From Streptomyces sp. SID12501 (lineage in GTDB: Bacteria; Actinomycetota; Actinomycetes; Streptomycetales; Streptomycetaceae): 64,000 nt of DNA. The stretch lies in the NCBI RefSeq assembly GCF_010550245.1, contig NZ_JAAGLU010000006.1, positions 124,001 through 188,000 of the forward strand, written 5' to 3'. Below are positions 44,058-54,060 of the stretch, one piece after another (positions within the stretch are counted from its first letter, which is position 1; the number at the start of each line of letters is the position of its first letter). The notes beneath the pieces are model-generated. The model had not been told where the DNA came from. It worked only from the letters and a program-made list of their open reading frames with translations, and searched no databases. The position numbers and the translations under genes were made by a program.

Positions 44058-46055
44058 ATGACAGCGACGACCGACGGAAGCACCGGGGCACTCCCGCCTC
44101 CCGCTGCCTCGGCCAGCGAAACCGACACCGACACCAACACCCCAGCGGCGGCAGGGGTTCAGGATGCCGCCGAGCGTGCCATGAGGCGCGCCGCGGATTC
44201 CCTGCTCGCGAGGCAGGACGCCCAGGGCTGGTGGAAGGGCGACCTGGAAACCAACGTCACGATGGACGCGGAGGATCTGCTGCTCCGCCAGTTCCTGGGC
44301 ATCCGCGACGAACAGACCACCCAGGCAGCCGCGTTGTTCATCCGCGGTGAGCAGCGCGACGACGGCACCTGGGCCACCTTCTTCGGCGGACCCGCCGACC
44401 TCTCCGCCACCGTCGAGGCGTACGTCGCCCTGCGGATGGCCGGGGACGCACCCGAAGCGCCGCACATGGCGAAGGCGTCCGCCTTCGTCCGCGACCGGGG
44501 AGGCATCGCCGCCGCCCGGGTCTTCACCCGGATCTGGCTGGCCCTGTTCGGCTGGTGGAAGTGGGACGACCTCCCCGAACTCCCGCCGGAACTCATCTAC
44601 TTCCCGAAGTGGATGCCGCTCAACATCTACGACTTCGGCTGCTGGGCCCGGCAGACGATCGTGCCGCTCACCATCGTCAGCGCGAAGCGCCCGGTCCGCC
44701 CGGCACCCTTCCCGCTCGACGAGCTGCACATCGACCCCGACTTGCCGAACCCGGGCAAGTCCTTTGCCCCGCTGGCCAGTTGGGACGGCGCCTTCCAGCG
44801 TCTCGACCGGGTCCTGCACGGCTACCGCAAGGTGGCGGTGCGCCGGCTGCGGAAAGCGGCCATGAACGCCGCCGCCCGCTGGATCATCGAGCGACAGGAG
44901 AACGACGGCTGCTGGGGAGGCATCCAGCCGCCCGCCGTCTACTCGGTGATCGCGCTGCACCTGCTCGGCTACGACCTCGAACACCCGGTCATGCGGGCCG
45001 GGTTGGAGTCCCTGGACCGCTTCGCGGTGTGGCGCGAGGACGGCGCCCGGATGATCGAGGCCTGCCAGTCGCCGGTGTGGGACACCTGCCTCGCCGTCAT
45101 CGCCCTCGCGGACGCGGGGCTGCCCGCCGACCACCCCCAACTGGTCAAGGCCGCCGACTGGATGCTGGGCGAGCAGGTGGTCCGGCCCGGCGACTGGTCC
45201 GTACGCAGACCCGAACTGCCCCCGGGCGGCTGGGCGTTCGAGTTCCACAACGACAACTACCCCGACATGGACGACACCGCCGAGGTGGTCCTCGCGTTGC
45301 GCCGCGTCCGGCACCACGACCCGGAGCGGGTCGAGAAGGCCATCGGGCGCGGGGTGCGCTGGAACCTCGGGATGCAGTCGAAGAACGGTGCCTGGGGCGC
45401 CTTCGACGTCGACAACACCAGCACGCTTCCCAACAAGCTGCCGTTCTGCGACTTCGGTGAGGTCATCGACCCGCCGTCCGCCGACGTCACCGCGCACGTC
45501 GTGGAGATGCTCGCCGTCGAGGGCATGTCCCACGATCCGCGCACCCGGCGCGGCATCGAGTGGCTGCTCGCCGAACAGGAGCCGGGCGGCGCGTGGTTCG
45601 GCCGCTGGGGCGTCAACTACGTCTACGGCACCGGCTCGGTGGTGCCCGCGCTGACCGCCGCCGGTCTGCCCACCGTGCACCCGGCGATCCGGCGAGCGGT
45701 GGGCTGGCTGGAGAAGGTCCAGAACGACGACGGCGGCTGGGGCGAGGACCTGCGCTCCTACGAGGACAGCGCGGTCTGGAGCGGCCGGGGCGCCTCGACC
45801 GCCTCCCAGACGGCCTGGGCGCTGCTCGCCCTGCTGGCCGCCGGGGAGCACGACTCCAAGGCCGTCGAACGCGGAGTCGAGTGGCTCGCGGCGACCCAGC
45901 TGCCGGACGGCTCCTGGGACGAGCCGTACTTCACCGGCACCGGCTTCCCCTGGGACTTCTCGATCAACTACCACCTCTACCGCCAGGTCTTCCCCCTCAC
46001 CGCGCTCGGCCGGTATGTCAACGGCGAGCCCTTCGCCGAGGCCAAGGAGGGCTGA
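44058..46055 (+). CDS. shc: Squalene-hopene cyclase
   Basis: A 665-residue class II triterpene cyclase that folds squalene into hop-22(29)-ene and hopan-22-ol at the membrane surface. The catalytic acid motif is DMDDTAEVVLAL (Asp403-Asp406 region). Several QW repeats are visible, such as RQENDGCWGGIQPP, VQNDDGGWGEDL and TQLPDGSWDEPYFTGTGFPW, and the C-terminal INYHLYRQVFPLTALGRY is diagnostic. The first 33 residues are a low-complexity Ala/Thr/Asp leader. ATG 44058 has GAAGGGGAAG upstream. It ends in TGATG with hpnG. Confidence 0.96.
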   Translation: MTATTDGSTGALPPPAASASETDTDTNTPAAAGVQDAAERAMRRAADSLLARQDAQGWWKGDLETNVTMDAEDLLLRQFLGIRDEQTTQAAALFIRGEQRDDGTWATFFGGPADLSATVEAYVALRMAGDAPEAPHMAKASAFVRDRGGIAAARVFTRIWLALFGWWKWDDLPELPPELIYFPKWMPLNIYDFGCWARQTIVPLTIVSAKRPVRPAPFPLDELHIDPDLPNPGKSFAPLASWDGAFQRLDRVLHGYRKVAVRRLRKAAMNAAARWIIERQENDGCWGGIQPPAVYSVIALHLLGYDLEHPVMRAGLESLDRFAVWREDGARMIEACQSPVWDTCLAVIALADAGLPADHPQLVKAADWMLGEQVVRPGDWSVRRPELPPGGWAFEFHNDNYPDMDDTAEVVLALRRVRHHDPERVEKAIGRGVRWNLGMQSKNGAWGAFDVDNTSTLPNKLPFCDFGEVIDPPSADVTAHVVEMLAVEGMSHDPRTRRGIEWLLAEQEPGGAWFGRWGVNYVYGTGSVVPALTAAGLPTVHPAIRRAVGWLEKVQNDDGGWGEDLRSYEDSAVWSGRGASTASQTAWALLALLAAGEHDSKAVERGVEWLAATQLPDGSWDEPYFTGTGFPWDFSINYHLYRQVFPLTALGRYVNGEPFAEAKEG

Positions 46056-46690
46056 TGGACAGGCAGCCCGAGTCGGCCCCGCTGCTGATCGCCTGCGCGC
46101 TCGGCATCGAACGGCTCGCCCTGCGCCGGGGCGGGCGCGGCGACGGATCCGTCACCGTGCTGCGTACGGGGATGGGGCCCGTGGCCGCCGAGGAGGCCGT
46201 CACCCGGGCCCTCGCCGACCCTGCGCTGAGCGACGCCGCCGTACTGGCCACCGGTTTCTGCGCGGGACTCGCCCCCGGTATGCACCCCGGCGACCTGGTG
46301 GTCGCCGAGGAGACCCGGGACCCGCGGGGCAGCACGCGTTGCGTCGGCACCGAACTGCTTGTCAAGGAACTGGTGCGTGCCGTGCCCGGACGCACCGTTC
46401 ACACCGGCCCCCTCGCCGGCTCCGATCACGTCGTACGCGGTCATGAACGGTCGGACCTGCTCGCGACCGGCGCGATCGCGGTAGACATGGAGTCGGCGGC
46501 CACGCTCCACAGCGCCGGGCGCACGGGCGTGCGCCCGGTTGCGGCCGTACGGGTGGTCGTGGACGCTCCAGAACATGAACTCGTCCGGATCGGCACACTT
46601 CGCGGTGGAATATCGGCCTTCCGCGTTCTTCGCTCGGTCCTTCCCGCTTTTGTCGAATGGCACCGTTCCTTGCTGCTCCCCCGGAGGTGA
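46055..46690 (+). CDS. hpnG: Adenosylhopane nucleosidase/phosphorylase HpnG
   Basis: A 211-residue nucleoside phosphorylase-like protein that removes adenine from adenosylhopane to give the ribosylhopane precursor. GMGPVAAEEAV, ATGFCAGLAPGMHPGDLVVAEE and AIAVDMESAATLHSAG match the PNP/MTA-nucleosidase fold, the last with the Met-Glu pair that contacts the ribose. It begins in TGATG with the shc stop, and its stop is within six bases of the hpnH start. Confidence 0.9.
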   Translation: MDRQPESAPLLIACALGIERLALRRGGRGDGSVTVLRTGMGPVAAEEAVTRALADPALSDAAVLATGFCAGLAPGMHPGDLVVAEETRDPRGSTRCVGTELLVKELVRAVPGRTVHTGPLAGSDHVVRGHERSDLLATGAIAVDMESAATLHSAGRTGVRPVAAVRVVVDAPEHELVRIGTLRGGISAFRVLRSVLPAFVEWHRSLLLPRR

Positions 46691-46695
46691 GTCAG

Positions 46696-47718
46696 ATGGC
46701 CATGCCGCTCCGTCAGTCCATCAAAATCGCTACGTACTTGGCCGAACAGAAAATCCGCAAGAGGGACAAGTTCCCGCTGATCGTCGAACTCGAACCCCTC
46801 TACGCCTGCAACCTGGCGTGCGAGGGCTGCGGGAAGATCCAGCACCCGGCCGGGGTGCTCAAGCAGCGCATGCCGGTCGCGCAGGCCGTCGGAGCGGTGC
46901 TCGAATCCGGTGCCCCGATGGTGTCCATCGCGGGCGGCGAGCCCCTGATGCACCCTCATATCGACGAGATCGTGCGGCAGTTGGTGGCGAAGAAGAAGTA
47001 CGTCTTCCTCTGCACCAACGCCATGCTGCTGCGCAAGAAGATGGACAAGTTCACGCCGTCGCCCTACTTCGCGTTCGCCGTGCACATCGACGGCCTGCGT
47101 GAGCGGCACGACGAGTCCGTCGCGAAGGAGGGGGTGTTCGACGAGGCCGTGGCTGCCATCAAGGAGGCCAAGAAGCGCGGCTTCCGGGTCACCACCAACT
47201 CGACCTTCTTCAACACCGACACCCCGCAGACCATCATCGAGGTGCTCAACTTCCTCAACGACGATCTCCAGGTCGACGAGATGATGATCTCGCCCGCCTA
47301 CGCCTACGAGAAGGCCCCCGACCAGGAGCACTTCCTCGGCGTCGAGCAGACCCGCGAGCTGTTCAAGAAGGCTTTCGGCGGCGGCAACCGGCGGCGCTGG
47401 CGGCTCAACCACTCCCCGCTCTTCCTGGACTTCCTGGAGGGCAAGGTCGACTTCCCGTGCACGGCGTGGGCGATCCCGAACTACTCGCTGTTCGGCTGGC
47501 AGAAGCCCTGCTATCTGATGAGTGACGGTTACGTGACGACGTACAAGGACCTCATCGAGAAGACCGACTGGGACTCCTACGGCCGCGGCAAGGACGACCG
47601 GTGCGCCAACTGCATGGCGCACTGCGGCTACGAGCCGACGGCCGTCCTGGCCACCATGGGGTCCCTCAAGGAGTCCCTGCGCGCCATGCGCGAGACCGTC
47701 GCCGGAAACCGGGAGTGA
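46696..47718 (+). CDS. hpnH: Adenosyl-hopene transferase HpnH (radical SAM)
   Basis: A 340-residue radical SAM enzyme that couples a 5'-deoxyadenosyl group to hopene, making the C35 side chain. The cluster-binding motif is CNLACEGC (Cys38, Cys42, Cys45). [11 protein letters not shown] provides the SAM-binding GGE, and a Cys-rich C-terminal part ([29 protein letters not shown]) is typical of the HpnH family. GGAGG lies before the ATG. It is followed after four bases by ispG. Confidence 0.95.
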   Translation: MAMPLRQSIKIATYLAEQKIRKRDKFPLIVELEPLYACNLACEGCGKIQHPAGVLKQRMPVAQAVGAVLESGAPMVSIAGGEPLMHPHIDEIVRQLVAKKKYVFLCTNAMLLRKKMDKFTPSPYFAFAVHIDGLRERHDESVAKEGVFDEAVAAIKEAKKRGFRVTTNSTFFNTDTPQTIIEVLNFLNDDLQVDEMMISPAYAYEKAPDQEHFLGVEQTRELFKKAFGGGNRRRWRLNHSPLFLDFLEGKVDFPCTAWAIPNYSLFGWQKPCYLMSDGYVTTYKDLIEKTDWDSYGRGKDDRCANCMAHCGYEPTAVLATMGSLKESLRAMRETVAGNRE

Positions 47719-47722
47719 CGTC

Positions 47723-48880
<1,158 letters not shown>

Positions 48881-48922
48881 ACAGCACGGGCTGAAGCGTA
48901 CGGAAGAAAAGGGGGCCCGAGC

Positions 48923-50845
48923 GTGACGATTCTGGAGAACATCCGGGGACCACGCGACCTGAAGGCGCTGTCCGAGGCGGAACTCGGTGAACTGTCCCAC
49001 GAGATACGAGAGTTCCTGGTGCACGCGGTCGCCAGGACCGGTGGGCATCTCGGACCCAATCTGGGGGTGGTGGAACTCACCGTCGCACTCCACCGGGTCT
49101 TCGAGTCACCGGTCGACCGCATCCTGTGGGACACAGGCCATCAGAGCTACGTGCACAAACTTCTGACGGGACGTCAGGACTTCTCCAAGCTGCGCGGCAA
49201 GGGCGGCCTGTCCGGCTATCCCTCGCGCGAGGAGTCCGAGCACGACGTCATCGAGAACAGCCACGCGTCCACCGCGCTCGGCTGGGCCGACGGGCTCGCC
49301 AAGGCCCGCCAGGTGCTGGGAGAGAAGGGGCACGTCGTCGCGGTCATCGGCGACGGCGCACTCACCGGCGGGATGGCCTGGGAGGCGCTCAACAACATCG
49401 CGGCGGCCAAGGACCGGCCCCTGATCATCGTCGTCAACGACAACGAACGCTCCTACTCACCCACCATCGGCGGCCTCGCCAACCATCTCGCGACCCTGCG
49501 CACGACGGACAGCTACGAGCAGGTGCTGGCCTGGGGCAAGGACGTACTGCTGCGCACCCCCCTCATCGGCAACACCCTCTACGAGTCGCTGCACGGCGCG
49601 AAGAAGGGGTTCAAGGACGCGTTCAATCCGCAGGGCATGTTCGAGGACCTGGGGCTGAAGTACGTCGGCCCGATCGACGGGCACGACATCGGGGCGGTGG
49701 AGTCCGCGCTCCGGCGCGCGAAGCGCTTCCACGGGCCCGTGCTCGTCCACTGTCTGACGGAGAAAGGGCGCGGCTACGAGCCCGCGCGCTCGCACGAGGA
49801 GGACCACTTCCACACCGTCGGGGTGATGGACCCGCTCACCTGCGAGCCGCTCGCGCCCTCCAACGGGCCTTCCTGGACCTCGGTGTTCGGCGACGAGATC
49901 GTGAAGATCGGGGAGGAACGGGACGACGTCGTCGCGATCACCGCGGCCATGCTGCATCCCGTGGGCCTCGGCAAGTTCGCCGAGCGGTTCCCCGACCGGG
50001 TGTGGGACGTCGGGATCGCCGAGCAGCACGCGGCCGTGTCGGCGGCGGGGCTGGCAACGGGAGGCCTGCATCCCGTCGTCGCCGTGTACGCCACCTTCCT
50101 CAACCGTGCCTTCGACCAGCTGCTGATGGACGTCGCGCTGCACCGGTGCGGGGTGACGTTCGTGCTGGACCGTGCCGGTGTCACGGGAGTCGACGGGGCG
50201 TCGCACAACGGGATGTGGGACCTGTCCATCCTCCAGGTCGTGCCCGGCCTGAGGATCGCCGCACCGCGTGACGCCGACCAGCTCCGCGCCCAGCTGCGGG
50301 AGGCGGTGGCCGTCGACGACGCGCCCACGCTGATCCGGTTCCCCAAGGAGTCGGTGGGACCGGCGATCGAGGCGGTCGGCCATGTGGGCGGGATGCATGT
50401 GCTGCACCGGTCCGAGGAGGCCGCCGACGTACTGCTGGTGGCCGTCGGAGTGATGGCGCCGGTGTGTCTGCAGGCCGCCGAACTGCTGGAAGCACGCGGC
50501 ATCAACTGCACGGTCGTGGACCCGCGTTGGGTCAAGCCCGTCGATCCCGCGCTGCCGGGACTGGCCGCCGGGCACCGCATGGTGGCCGTCGTCGAGGACA
50601 ACAGCCGCGCGTCCGGGGTAGGAGCCGCCGTGGCGCTCGCGCTCGGTGACGCCGAAGTCGACGTACCCGTAAGGCGGTTCGGGATCCCGGAGCAGTTCCT
50701 CGCGCACGCCAGGCGCGGCGAGCTGCTCGCCGACATCGGCCTCACACCCGTCGAGGTCGCCGGACGGATCAGCGCCGGACTGGCCGCCAAGCAAGAGCTG
50801 TCCCAGGGGAAGTCCAAGGGGAAGTCCGAGGAGAAACAGGAATGA
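48923..50845 (+). CDS. dxs: 1-deoxy-D-xylulose-5-phosphate synthase
   Basis: A 640-residue thiamine-diphosphate enzyme condensing pyruvate and glyceraldehyde-3-phosphate, the first and rate-limiting MEP step. [17 protein letters not shown] and the ThDP motif [16 protein letters not shown] (about 141-156) mark the first domain; [15 protein letters not shown] contains the catalytic Glu of the transketolase-like second domain; the C-terminal domain begins near residue 490. A short Lys/Gly/Ser repeat tail ends the protein. GTG start with AAAAGGGGG upstream. It overlaps the aminotransferase gene by four bases. Confidence 0.96.
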   Translation: MTILENIRGPRDLKALSEAELGELSHEIREFLVHAVARTGGHLGPNLGVVELTVALHRVFESPVDRILWDTGHQSYVHKLLTGRQDFSKLRGKGGLSGYPSREESEHDVIENSHASTALGWADGLAKARQVLGEKGHVVAVIGDGALTGGMAWEALNNIAAAKDRPLIIVVNDNERSYSPTIGGLANHLATLRTTDSYEQVLAWGKDVLLRTPLIGNTLYESLHGAKKGFKDAFNPQGMFEDLGLKYVGPIDGHDIGAVESALRRAKRFHGPVLVHCLTEKGRGYEPARSHEEDHFHTVGVMDPLTCEPLAPSNGPSWTSVFGDEIVKIGEERDDVVAITAAMLHPVGLGKFAERFPDRVWDVGIAEQHAAVSAAGLATGGLHPVVAVYATFLNRAFDQLLMDVALHRCGVTFVLDRAGVTGVDGASHNGMWDLSILQVVPGLRIAAPRDADQLRAQLREAVAVDDAPTLIRFPKESVGPAIEAVGHVGGMHVLHRSEEAADVLLVAVGVMAPVCLQAAELLEARGINCTVVDPRWVKPVDPALPGLAAGHRMVAVVEDNSRASGVGAAVALALGDAEVDVPVRRFGIPEQFLAHARRGELLADIGLTPVEVAGRISAGLAAKQELSQGKSKGKSEEKQE

Positions 50846-52251
50846 CAACCGCTGAACCCGGGTCGCCGTCGGGGGAGTTCGACCTCGGCGCGCTGCTGGC
50901 CGAGCGCGGCGCCGAACGCTACGAGCTGCACAGCAGGCATCTCAACCACCAGCTCCCGCGCATGCTGCACACCATTGGCTTCGACAAGGTCTACGAGCGG
51001 GCCGAGGGCGCGTACTTCTGGGACTCCGACGGTGACGACTATCTCGACATGCTCGCCGGGTTCGGGGTGATGGGACTCGGCCGCCATCACCCCGTGGTCC
51101 GCAAGGCGCTGCACGACGTCCTCGACGCGCAGCTCGCCGATCTCACCCGCTTCGACTGCCAGCCGCTGCCCGGGCTGCTCGCGGAGCGGCTCCTCACCCA
51201 CAGTCCGCACCTGGACCGGGTGTTCTTCGGCAACAGCGGCACGGAGGCGGTGGAGACCGCGCTCAAGTTCGCCCGGTACGCCACCGGGAAACCGCGCGTC
51301 CTGTACTGCGCGCACGCCTTCCACGGCCTGACCACCGGGTCCCTCTCCGTCAACGGCGAGGACGGCTTCCGGGACGGCTTCGCCCCGCTGCTGCCCGACA
51401 CGGCCGTACCCCTCGGTGATCTCGACGCCCTGGCGCGGGAGTTGAAGAAGGGCGACGTGGCCGCCCTGATCGTCGAGCCGATCCAGGGCAAGGGTGTGCA
51501 CGAGGCGCCCCCCGGATATCTGCGTGCCGCCCAGGAGTTGCTGCACAGGCACAAGGCGCTGCTCATCGCGGACGAGGTGCAGACCGGTCTCGGGCGCACC
51601 GGCGACTTCTACGCCTACCAGCACGAGGACGGCGTAGAGCCCGACCTGGTGTGCGTGGCGAAGGCGCTGTCGGGTGGATACGTGCCCGTGGGGGCCACGA
51701 TCGGCAAGGAGTGGATCTTCAAGAAGGTGTACTCGTCGATCGACCGCGTCCTCGTGCACTCGGCCAGCTTCGGGGGCAACGCCCAGGCCATGGCGGCGGG
51801 CCTCGCCGTGCTGTCGGTCATGGAGAACGAGCAGATCGTCGCCAATGCCCGGGCCACGGGAGACCAGTTGAGGACCCGGCTGGCGGCGCTCGTCGACAAG
51901 TACGAGCTGCTGGCCGACGTGCGAGGTCGGGGCCTGATGATCGGCATCGAGTTCGGGAAGCCCAAGTCGCTGAAGCTGCGCGGCCGTTGGACGATGCTTC
52001 AGGCCGCCCGCAAGGGCTTGTTCGCCCAGATGGTCGTCGTTCCGCTGCTGCAACGGCACCGGATCCTGACCCAGGTCTCCGGCGATCACCTGGAGGTGAT
52101 CAAACTGATTCCGCCGCTGGTCGTGGGTGAGCGGGAGGTGGACCGTTTCGTGGACGCCTTCACCGCCGTGATGGACGACGCGCACAGCGGGAGCGGGCTG
52201 ATGTGGGACTTCGGGAAGACGCTGGTCAAGCAGGCGGTGGCCAACAGGTAG
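50842..52251 (+). CDS. hpnO: Class III aminotransferase, probable aminobacteriohopanetriol synthase
   Basis: A 469-residue PLP-dependent aminotransferase of the ornithine/acetylornithine type. [16 protein letters not shown] binds the phosphate, [14 protein letters not shown] holds the Asp that pairs with PLP nitrogen, and Lys274 in [12 protein letters not shown] is the Schiff-base lysine. As the last gene of the hopanoid operon, overlapping dxs (ATGA), it most likely converts ribosylhopane to aminobacteriohopanetriol, the role shown for HpnO-type enzymes. The family assignment rests on context, since sequence alone would also allow ornithine-type substrates. Confidence 0.88.
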   Translation: MTTAEPGSPSGEFDLGALLAERGAERYELHSRHLNHQLPRMLHTIGFDKVYERAEGAYFWDSDGDDYLDMLAGFGVMGLGRHHPVVRKALHDVLDAQLADLTRFDCQPLPGLLAERLLTHSPHLDRVFFGNSGTEAVETALKFARYATGKPRVLYCAHAFHGLTTGSLSVNGEDGFRDGFAPLLPDTAVPLGDLDALARELKKGDVAALIVEPIQGKGVHEAPPGYLRAAQELLHRHKALLIADEVQTGLGRTGDFYAYQHEDGVEPDLVCVAKALSGGYVPVGATIGKEWIFKKVYSSIDRVLVHSASFGGNAQAMAAGLAVLSVMENEQIVANARATGDQLRTRLAALVDKYELLADVRGRGLMIGIEFGKPKSLKLRGRWTMLQAARKGLFAQMVVVPLLQRHRILTQVSGDHLEVIKLIPPLVVGEREVDRFVDAFTAVMDDAHSGSGLMWDFGKTLVKQAVANR

Positions 52252-52262
52252 GGGAGCGGAGA

Positions 52263-52284
52263 GGGCGAGGTCCTCGCCCGTTTT
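52263..52284 (+). terminator. Terminator-like hairpin after hpnO
   Basis: GGGCGAGG and CCTCGCCC around one base, followed by GTTTT, lie 12 bp after the aminotransferase stop. This probably ends the hopanoid operon. Confidence 0.6.
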
Positions 52285-52317
52285 GCCTCTGAGGCAAGAG
52301 ATTTGCCTCAGAGGCAA
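52283..52317. promoter_or_regulatory. Twin palindromic operators of the XRE-cupin gene
   Basis: TTGCCTCTGAGGCAA (52283-52297) and TTGCCTCAGAGGCAA (52303-52317) are perfect 7-1-7 palindromes with centres exactly 20 bp apart, that is two helical turns, ending 20 bp before the start codon. They differ only in the central base and so are exact reverse complements of each other. Autoregulation by the XRE-cupin protein is the obvious guess. The whole could also fold as one 15-bp hairpin. Confidence 0.75.
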
Positions 52318-52337
52318 TCCTGCGGCTGAATGGAGGC

Positions 52338-52952
52338 ATGAGCCTTCCCGAAGAGTCCGGGCCGGTCGAGAACCTGCCCGACGTCGCTCCGCGGCTTCGG
52401 GCGCTGCGCCGCCGGGCCTCCCTCACGCTGGAGGCCGCGGCCCGGTCCGCCGGGTTGTCGCCCGCCCATCTCTCCCGCCTGGAGACCGGGCAACGCCAGC
52501 CTTCCCTGCCGATGCTGCTCGGGCTCGCCCGCATTTACGGTACGACAGTCTCCGAACTGCTCGGTGAGACCGTCGCCGACCGGGACGCCGTCCTACGCGC
52601 CGCCGACATGGAGCCGACGGCTGCGGGCGGCTGGTCCTACTGGCAGGCCGGTGCGTCCGGGCGCGGAATGCAGGCCCTGCGCGTCCATGTGCCGCACGGG
52701 GCGCAGGGCGACATCGTGCGCGTCCACCCCGGCGAGGAATGGCTGTACGTCCTCAAGGGGCGGCTGCGGCTGCGCCTGGGGGACACCGCGCACGTCCTCG
52801 CACCCGGCGACAGCGCGCACTTCGACTCGCTGACACCGCACCGCCTCGCCGCCGACGGCCGCGACGGCACCGACCTGCTGTTCGTCCACACCCTGCTGCA
52901 GAGCCCCACCGCCGGCCTCTGTATCGGCCCGACCACTGGAGTGACGCCATGA
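52338..52952 (+). CDS. XRE-family regulator with C-terminal cupin
   Basis: A 204-residue transcription regulator. The helix-turn-helix is at about 15-70 (LRALRRRASLTLEAAARSAG, LSPAHLSRLETGQRQPSLPML). A cupin sensor domain follows, with VHPGEEWLYVLKGRLRLRLG and DSAHFDSLTPHRL giving the two cupin motifs, Glu and His ligands retained. XRE-cupin proteins usually bind a small effector through the cupin and repress a nearby transporter or enzyme. The ATG is 20 bp after twin palindromes, and the stop overlaps the gene of a 40-residue membrane protein, which is likely its co-regulated partner. Confidence 0.9.
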   Translation: MSLPEESGPVENLPDVAPRLRALRRRASLTLEAAARSAGLSPAHLSRLETGQRQPSLPMLLGLARIYGTTVSELLGETVADRDAVLRAADMEPTAAGGWSYWQAGASGRGMQALRVHVPHGAQGDIVRVHPGEEWLYVLKGRLRLRLGDTAHVLAPGDSAHFDSLTPHRLAADGRDGTDLLFVHTLLQSPTAGLCIGPTTGVTP

Positions 52953-53071
52953 CCGACATGGAGGACAAGTTCCCCCGGGCCCTGTGGGTCCGACTGATCA
53001 TCTACATCGCCGTCGGGCACCTCTTCGCGGGCTTCATCTACCTGCTGTTCGAGGTGGGCGCGAAGCAGTAG
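52949..53071 (+). CDS. 40-residue membrane protein (DUF6126-like)
   Basis: ATG 52949 overlaps the XRE-cupin stop (ATGA). The product is a 40-residue protein with a short acidic N-terminus and one membrane segment (LIIYIAVGHLFAGFIYLLF). It resembles a small Streptomyces family I recall as DUF6126, typically encoded just after an XRE-cupin regulator. The conserved pairing suggests a regulatory or transport-accessory role, otherwise unknown. Confidence 0.7.
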   Translation: MTDMEDKFPRALWVRLIIYIAVGHLFAGFIYLLFEVGAKQ

Positions 53072-53095
53072 CGGTCGTGGACGGCGGGTTCGGCC

Positions 53096-53893
53096 TCAGT
53101 CGAGGAACCGCTCCCGCAGCTGCTCCCGCATCTCGGGGGTGACGCCCAGTCCCTGCTCCAGATAGCTGTCGACGCCGCCCCAGGTCTCCTCGACGGTCTC
53201 CATGGCTGACGTCAGATACTCGGGGCGGGTACCGAAGAGCGGGTTGAGCAGATCCAGGACCTCGGGGCTGTAGGCCTTGGCCGCGGAGCCCTTGCGACGC
53301 ACCCGGTAGCGGCGGTGCTGTGCGTTCGACTCCATGTAGTCGGCCACGATGGCGTCGCGCTCCACCCCGACGGCGAGCAGCGTCACCGCGATGGACAGGC
53401 CCGCGCGGTCCTTGCCTGCCGCACAGTGCATCAGGGCCGGGACGCTGTCCTGCGCCAGCGCGTGGAGCATCCGGGAGTGCTCGGCCGTGCGGTCCCGGAC
53501 GATCTCCCGGTAGGAGTTGATCATCCGCTGCTCGGCCTTGCCGTCGGCCAGGAGGCTGCGCAGTTCGTCGAGATCGCCGTCCCGGACCATCTTCCAGAAC
53601 TCCGCGCCGTCCGCTGGGTCGGAGAGGGGGATGTTCACGTTGCGCACGCCCGGCAGCTCGACGTCCGGCCCCTCCAGCCCGATGTCCGCCGCGTTGCGGA
53701 AGTCGAAGATCGTGTGCAGCCCGAGAGAGCCGAGAAACGCCGCGTCCTCGTCGGTCGCGTGAGCGAGATGACCGCTGCGGAACAGCCGTCCGTGCGCCAC
53801 GCGACGGCCGTCCACCGTCGGCAGTCCGCCCACGTCACGAAAGTTTCGTACGCCGCCCAGTTCAGGCTCGGTCGACGGGACCTGCTGCGTCAC
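53096..53893 (-). CDS. Tyrosine/serine protein phosphatase (PtpB-like)
   Basis: A 265-residue protein of the Y_phosphatase3 family. GGVRNFRDVGGLPTVDGRRV is the typical start, and the P-loop is MHCAAGKDRAG with nucleophile Cys157 and Arg163 (CX5R). The general acid is probably Asp in the NIPLSDPADG stretch. Mycobacterial PtpB belongs to this family and dephosphorylates tyrosine, serine and phosphoinositides. GTG 53893 has GGAGGGGAG upstream. The gene is divergent from the alpha-galactosidase gene and convergent with the small membrane protein gene. Confidence 0.9.
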   Translation of the reverse strand: MTQQVPSTEPELGGVRNFRDVGGLPTVDGRRVAHGRLFRSGHLAHATDEDAAFLGSLGLHTIFDFRNAADIGLEGPDVELPGVRNVNIPLSDPADGAEFWKMVRDGDLDELRSLLADGKAEQRMINSYREIVRDRTAEHSRMLHALAQDSVPALMHCAAGKDRAGLSIAVTLLAVGVERDAIVADYMESNAQHRRYRVRRKGSAAKAYSPEVLDLLNPLFGTRPEYLTSAMETVEETWGGVDSYLEQGLGVTPEMREQLRERFLD

Positions 53894-54060
53894 GAGGGCT
53901 CCCCTCCCACACCGCCCCGCGGACGCTGCTCGTCGACGGGCGCGCTTCGACGATACGACATCGGTGAACAGGCCAATGAGTTTTCCACAGGCGTTGCCGT
54001 CCGGGGCCGTGGCGCTGATGATGTTGATGATTGAGCGTGCCTGTTCGGATCTGTGGGGAC

